From contig NC_082694.2 in NCBI RefSeq assembly GCF_949987515.2, forward strand, positions 63,176,080 through 63,240,079: a stretch of DNA of 64,000 nt, in the 5' to 3' direction. The first letter of the stretch is position 1; each line of letters begins with the position of its first letter. The translations under genes and the position numbers were made by a program. Under the pieces are notes generated by a model. It saw only the letters and a program-made list of their open reading frames with translations. It was not told where the DNA came from and made no database searches. Shown in pieces: positions 60,357 to 64,000 of the stretch. Origin of the DNA: Delphinus delphis. Lineage: Eukaryota; Chordata; Mammalia; Artiodactyla; Delphinidae.

Positions 60357-60366
60357 AAGCTCCTCC

Positions 60367-60381
60367 GATCCTGGCATTTTT
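60367..60381. repeat. Right target-site duplication of the full-length L1
   Basis: GATCCTGGCATTTTT, identical to 53045-53059. Confidence 0.95.
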
Positions 60382-63068
60382 GAGCACAGGCACTGCATGG
60401 CTGACACACATTTACAGAAAGTGATGATTTTTACCACCCACACACCAGCAGAGCAGAGGAAAGCACACAGCATTCACTGAGTCTGTCTTTGCTTTCACTT
60501 ACAGTATCTCAGGTGATCTTCCAATTAGTCCAGTAATCGACACATCTTTGCAGAGGGTCATATGGCAGACATGTATTCTATACTAGGGATGCTGTCATGA
60601 ACAGTAAGACATGCCTCCCTTGACTGTGTTCTGAGTTTTTCCTAGTTATTAGGTATGGGTTGGGGAACTAGTCAAACTTAAATGTTTAACTCTTTAAACC
60701 CTCCCTTTCCACTATACCACCTTTCTTCCACCTTTCTTCTGCATTTCTACTCACTCTGGGTTACACAGACAGAAAAGGCCTATACCCCTAAATAAGGATT
60801 AGAATCAAAGACAGAAATCAGAAATAATATTTTTTAGAGTAATTCTTGTTTGTCCTTTAATGGTCTTGTGAGAAGGTAGAATTACTAAAAGGAGCCCCTT
60901 GTCGGTCACCATGGTGCAAGAAGCAATGGGTCAGGAGTTTTCCAAGATGGCCATAGAGAATCTGTGAGGTGGGACAGAAGGCATGCCTCCTCTCAGCAGT
61001 AAGGGGCCTGGCACTGCTGAACCATGAAGAGAGATCCGTAACCTGTTTCTCTAAGTCTGCTGCACACTCCATAAGCCCAAAAGATGATCTAATGTTAAAT
61101 TAGAAAATGACAAAATTCTCCTTGCATTCCTCTTTTTTCCTTTGTTCACAAAGTGGCCATGGAAGGAGTAATTCAGCGATGCGTTTGCCACAAAGTGTTG
61201 TACCAGGTCAGTCCACCCTTTGATAAAAATTACTATAATGTGACACAATCACAGTCCAAGTGAATGAAACTAGAAGACTGCTGAGTATAATTTGCTGAAC
61301 AACTGCTTCAGAAAATCAAGGTGCTTCTTCATGAGGACAAAATCACTAGTGATCTTCCAATCTGACTAAAATGTACATGAGGCTTACTCCTGTGAAAAGT
61401 ACATTGTGAAGTTTCACAGAGGACGAGCCTCCATCCCTACCCTGGTTATGAAGTCAGGATCCTCATCCTGATTCCCATTTCCTTCCTTCAACTAACTTCA
61501 TCCTCATAACTAGCCATGTGTGAGGATTACTTTTCATGCTAAATGCTAACAATCAATGCAGCATATAACAATATGTTCCCTTACTACTTGCATGTTCTTG
61601 CGCTTATTATATAACATTAAAAGTGTGTTAAATGTTTACTACTTTGCCAATCACAATTTGTATCTTTGTTATAAAATCCTTAAAGAAAAGCACTGCCTGC
61701 TGAGAAAGATATTTCTTATTTTCAAGGCAAATAGGCTTCCCTCAATGGCAAGATGGCACAATGGCTATTATTCTCTCACTTATCAAATTAGGCCTTTTCC
61801 TTTGGAGAGAAACCATCTACCAGAAGTAGTATCCTCTAATACTCCTCAGCTTGAAGTAAATGTCCTCTCAACTGTGAGTTTTCTTTGCACAGAGAACGTA
61901 ACAGGGCCAAATAGATAGGGCAAAGCAGGGATTACTTAAAAAGGTATAAGAATAGCTTCCTTGGCCCAAAAATGCTTTATCATGGAAAGCAACCATTTTA
62001 CTTAAGCATGGTCCTATTTCAAAATGCAGGCCAGGTGAAAGGCTTGGGCCACAAGGAGTCTCTGTGACAGCACTGTGCCCACAAAAAGGAGAAGGAGCTT
62101 CTCCAAGGTGCTGAATTCAAGCAGTAGAAGAAAAACCTCACCCCACAGTGCCTCTTGAGACATAGTCTATTCTTATGTTGACTGACTGACAAGTCGAAAA
62201 GAGGGTTTTCTGCTGCTCGATTGGTGTTTGGACTGAACACAAAGCAAGCTAGAGAAATTCCTAAAGAACTCCGCCACCAGAACTTCCACAAGCAATCAGA
62301 CCAGCTGCCTTATCCCTTCCTGAATCCAGGAAAAGTAGCACATGATGCTTTAGCCACAGACCACCAAGTATCTGATTGTTCTCGACTGGTTCAGAGCCCA
62401 TCTACAAAGGATCTATTGGTATGTCCTTAAGAACAATCTGAACTAAGGCTGTACTTTATAGCCCCTTCCAATTATAAAATAAAATAAACTATCTATCCCA
62501 TAAATGACTGAGTTAAAAATTGCATCAGAATGTCTTAAAAGTTACTTTACTACAAGGCCCATTAGATGAAATAAAGATTCATGCCTGGATTGTCCTTTAA
62601 TAAAGTTTCATTATTTCTTCATATTTATGAGAACCACAGTTAAAGTGAGAACTTACAGCTCTGGAGTTTTAACAAACTACTGCTCAATTCCTGAGGAAAA
62701 TGAGGACCTCAGAGTCCTTTCCACAGTCTCAGAGTGAATTATGAATTGTCTGACCTACACTAGTATAGACTTCAACTGAAAAAATAAAATTAAAAGGCAG
62801 GAGAACTTGGGAATAAATCAGCCATCCTCTGAGGACACAGGACAGAGATGAAAACTCGCTGACTTCCTTGAGTTCTCCCGGTGTGACAACTAGGACAAGG
62901 AAGCTAAAAAGAACAGAGGCTATAGGAGGTAATAAAAATGTCAGCTCTGAATTTTAGGCTGTCACACTGCAAAGCAAAACTGAGATCTGAGAGTGATCTG
63001 GTGTGATTTCTGTCATCCCAAAGGTTCTGAGTTGCCAGACAAGCCCTAAAGAGCAACTGGTTTTAACC
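60382..63068. other. Unassigned sequence
   Basis: No gene or named repeat recognised. Short frames near 61556-61918 and 62221-62430 have no family signature or splice-site context that convinces me. Confidence 0.45.
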
Positions 63069-63222
63069 AGTGGTGTGTATCAGAGTCACCTTTGGATCTC
63101 TTTTAAAAAGCTATTTCCTGACCCTGTATCACTGAAGGGTCAGTGGGTCTGAAGTGGAACCGGGGTAATTTTTCAGAGCACCCTAGAGGACTTGGAGGCA
63201 CTCCACTGATTAAGAACCACTG
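63069..63222 (+). mobile_element. MER5/MER20-like hAT element
   Basis: It opens 'cagtggtgtgtatcagagtc' and closes 'gattaagaaccactgtta', a terminal inverted pair. The interior 'cagtgggtctgaagtggaac' agrees. Confidence 0.65.
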
Positions 63223-63249
63223 TTATAGAGGCTGATTTCCAGGAGAACA

Positions 63250-63415
63250 TTGCTTCTCAAACTTTAATGTGCTTGTAAATCATCCCACTACCACCCCCAA
63301 ATCCCAGGATCTTATTGAAATAAAGATTCTGTTTCAGTGGGTCTGGGATGGAGCTGAGTTTCTACATTTATCACAAGCTTCCTGGTGATGTCCATGTTGC
63401 TGGTGTGGGGACCCC
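63250..63415 (+). mobile_element. MER20 hAT element
   Basis: 'tgcttctcaaactttaatgt', 'gattctgtttcagtgggtct' and 'gatgtccatgttgctggtgt' follow MER20 in order. Confidence 0.75.
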
Positions 63416-63529
63416 ACTCTCTGTTGCCAGTCAACAAGTTTTATATCCCAACTTCAGGTGAATGTCCATGGGGTGGATGTGGGCAGCCTCGTGCTTTTTC
63501 CTGTGCAGTTTGTACATCAGCCACTGCAA

Positions 63530-63645
63530 AATCACTTATTAAAATTAAAATTCCAGGGCCTCTCCCCCAAACACACCTAATCAGAGCCAGTTAAACAAGC
63601 TCCCTGGGTAATGCTTTTACACACATTAAAATTTGAGAACCACTA
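63530..63645 (+). mobile_element. MER5-like hAT fragment (3' half)
   Basis: 'ccagggcctctcccccaaac' through 'aaaatttgagaaccactaa' is the right half of a MER5/MER20-type element ending in its inverted terminal repeat. Confidence 0.6.
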
Positions 63646-63819
63646 AAAGTTAGAGAATGGATAATTTAAAAAATTACAAGTCCCGTAATCATTCAATAAT
63701 GAATTATATCTTTAAATTCATTATTAATTTAACACATTTTGAGCCTTCTCTATTTTCTAGTTAAAATTGTGAGAGGTAGGAGTTTGAAAACAATATAGTC
63801 ACTTTGATACATAACTTTA

Positions 63820-63855
63820 AAGATATATATATGTATGTCTGTATATATATATATG
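63820..63855. repeat. AT-rich TA/TATG microsatellite
   Basis: Two short TA runs separated by 'gtatgtctg'. Confidence 0.85.
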
Positions 63856-64000
63856 ACAAACAAAATCTCAAATATATCATTAAGCTTGCTTATCTCTACA
63901 TTGGCTATGCTATCACCCATGAAACTGTCCACAGAATTCTTATACTTTGGGGTCACTTATAAGCTACTCTAGTCTATTTTCCCAACTGTTTTTCCTTTAC

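Larger units (their letters stand above)
53060..60366 (-). mobile_element. Full-length L1, reverse strand, about 7.3 kb
   Basis: On the minus strand it starts GGAGGAGCTTCAAGATGGCG, the standard mammalian L1 5' start with a YY1-type motif. It then has a 5' UTR of about 2 kb, ORF1 (58357 to 57471), a short spacer holding a CHR SINE, ORF2 (57188 to 53426) and a 366-bp 3' UTR ending 'caataaagatgtttaaaaaa'. Perfect 15-bp target duplications flank it, so it is one complete insertion. The terminal A-tail has only about six residues. Both ORFs carry several stops and frameshifts, so the element is dead. Confidence 0.97.
58358..60366 (-). promoter_or_regulatory. L1 5' UTR / internal promoter region
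   Basis: About 2 kb between the element start and ORF1. The upstream half (about 59250-60150) is rich in CpG and G+C, in sharp contrast to its surroundings. The part next to ORF1 contains a purine-rich low-complexity tract on the plus strand (58865-59042). In known mammalian L1s this region carries an internal RNA polymerase II promoter starting transcription at base +1, often with antisense activity. Promoter function here is inferred from position and the 5' motif. CpG sites are partly retained, suggesting modest age. Confidence 0.8.

Noticed and set aside
61556..61918. 120-codon frame as a candidate host exon
   Set aside because: No recognisable domain, no convincing splice sites or start context, and AT-rich composition like its surroundings.

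Overview
This is an AT-rich stretch of mammalian nuclear DNA, and I find no host protein-coding exon, structural RNA gene, CRISPR array or bacterial-type operon in it. The lineage is read from the repeats. Young tRNA-derived SINEs of the CHR type are present, opening with 'ggcttccctggtggc' and carrying an internal 'ggttcgtgccccgg' B box, together with older CHR-1-type SINEs. The L1 elements have 3' ends of the whale/hippo kind. No BovB, Bov-tA or pig PRE-1 sequence was seen. This points to a cetacean, probably a toothed whale; the exact species is inference.

Layout. 1-12 kb: old sequence with fossil L2, MIR, MER20 and other hAT elements, one LTR-like remnant and one CHR SINE. 12-15 kb: L1 pieces of several ages and a CHR SINE. 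15-22 kb: mostly unassigned sequence with MIRs, a CA microsatellite and a degenerate 70-bp tandem block. 22-24 kb: an old L1 with two 3' UTR tails in a row. 24-36 kb: MaLR LTRs, L2, and two finely nested insertion clusters (27.4-28.6 kb and 29.7-30.2 kb). 36.3-39.0 kb: a 5'-truncated young L1 with clear target-site duplications (TSDs) and a nearly open ORF2. 41-47 kb: a very young CHR SINE, an inverted old L1 and a CHR-1 SINE. 48.7-51.6 kb: a long fossil L2 in reverse orientation, split by a young L1 fragment and a MIR. 53.06-60.37 kb: a full-length reverse-strand L1 of about 7.3 kb with 15-bp perfect TSDs, a 5' UTR of about 2 kb, decayed ORF1 and ORF2, and a CHR SINE at the ORF1/ORF2 junction. 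60-64 kb: unassigned sequence, then a cluster of hAT fragments.

All substantial reading frames belong to L1 ORF1 or ORF2, and every one carries stops or frameshifts. Nothing here works together as a host gene system. The value of the window is its layered record of retrotransposition: nested insertions, shared nonsense mutations, unusual L1 3' ends and microsatellites seeded inside L1.
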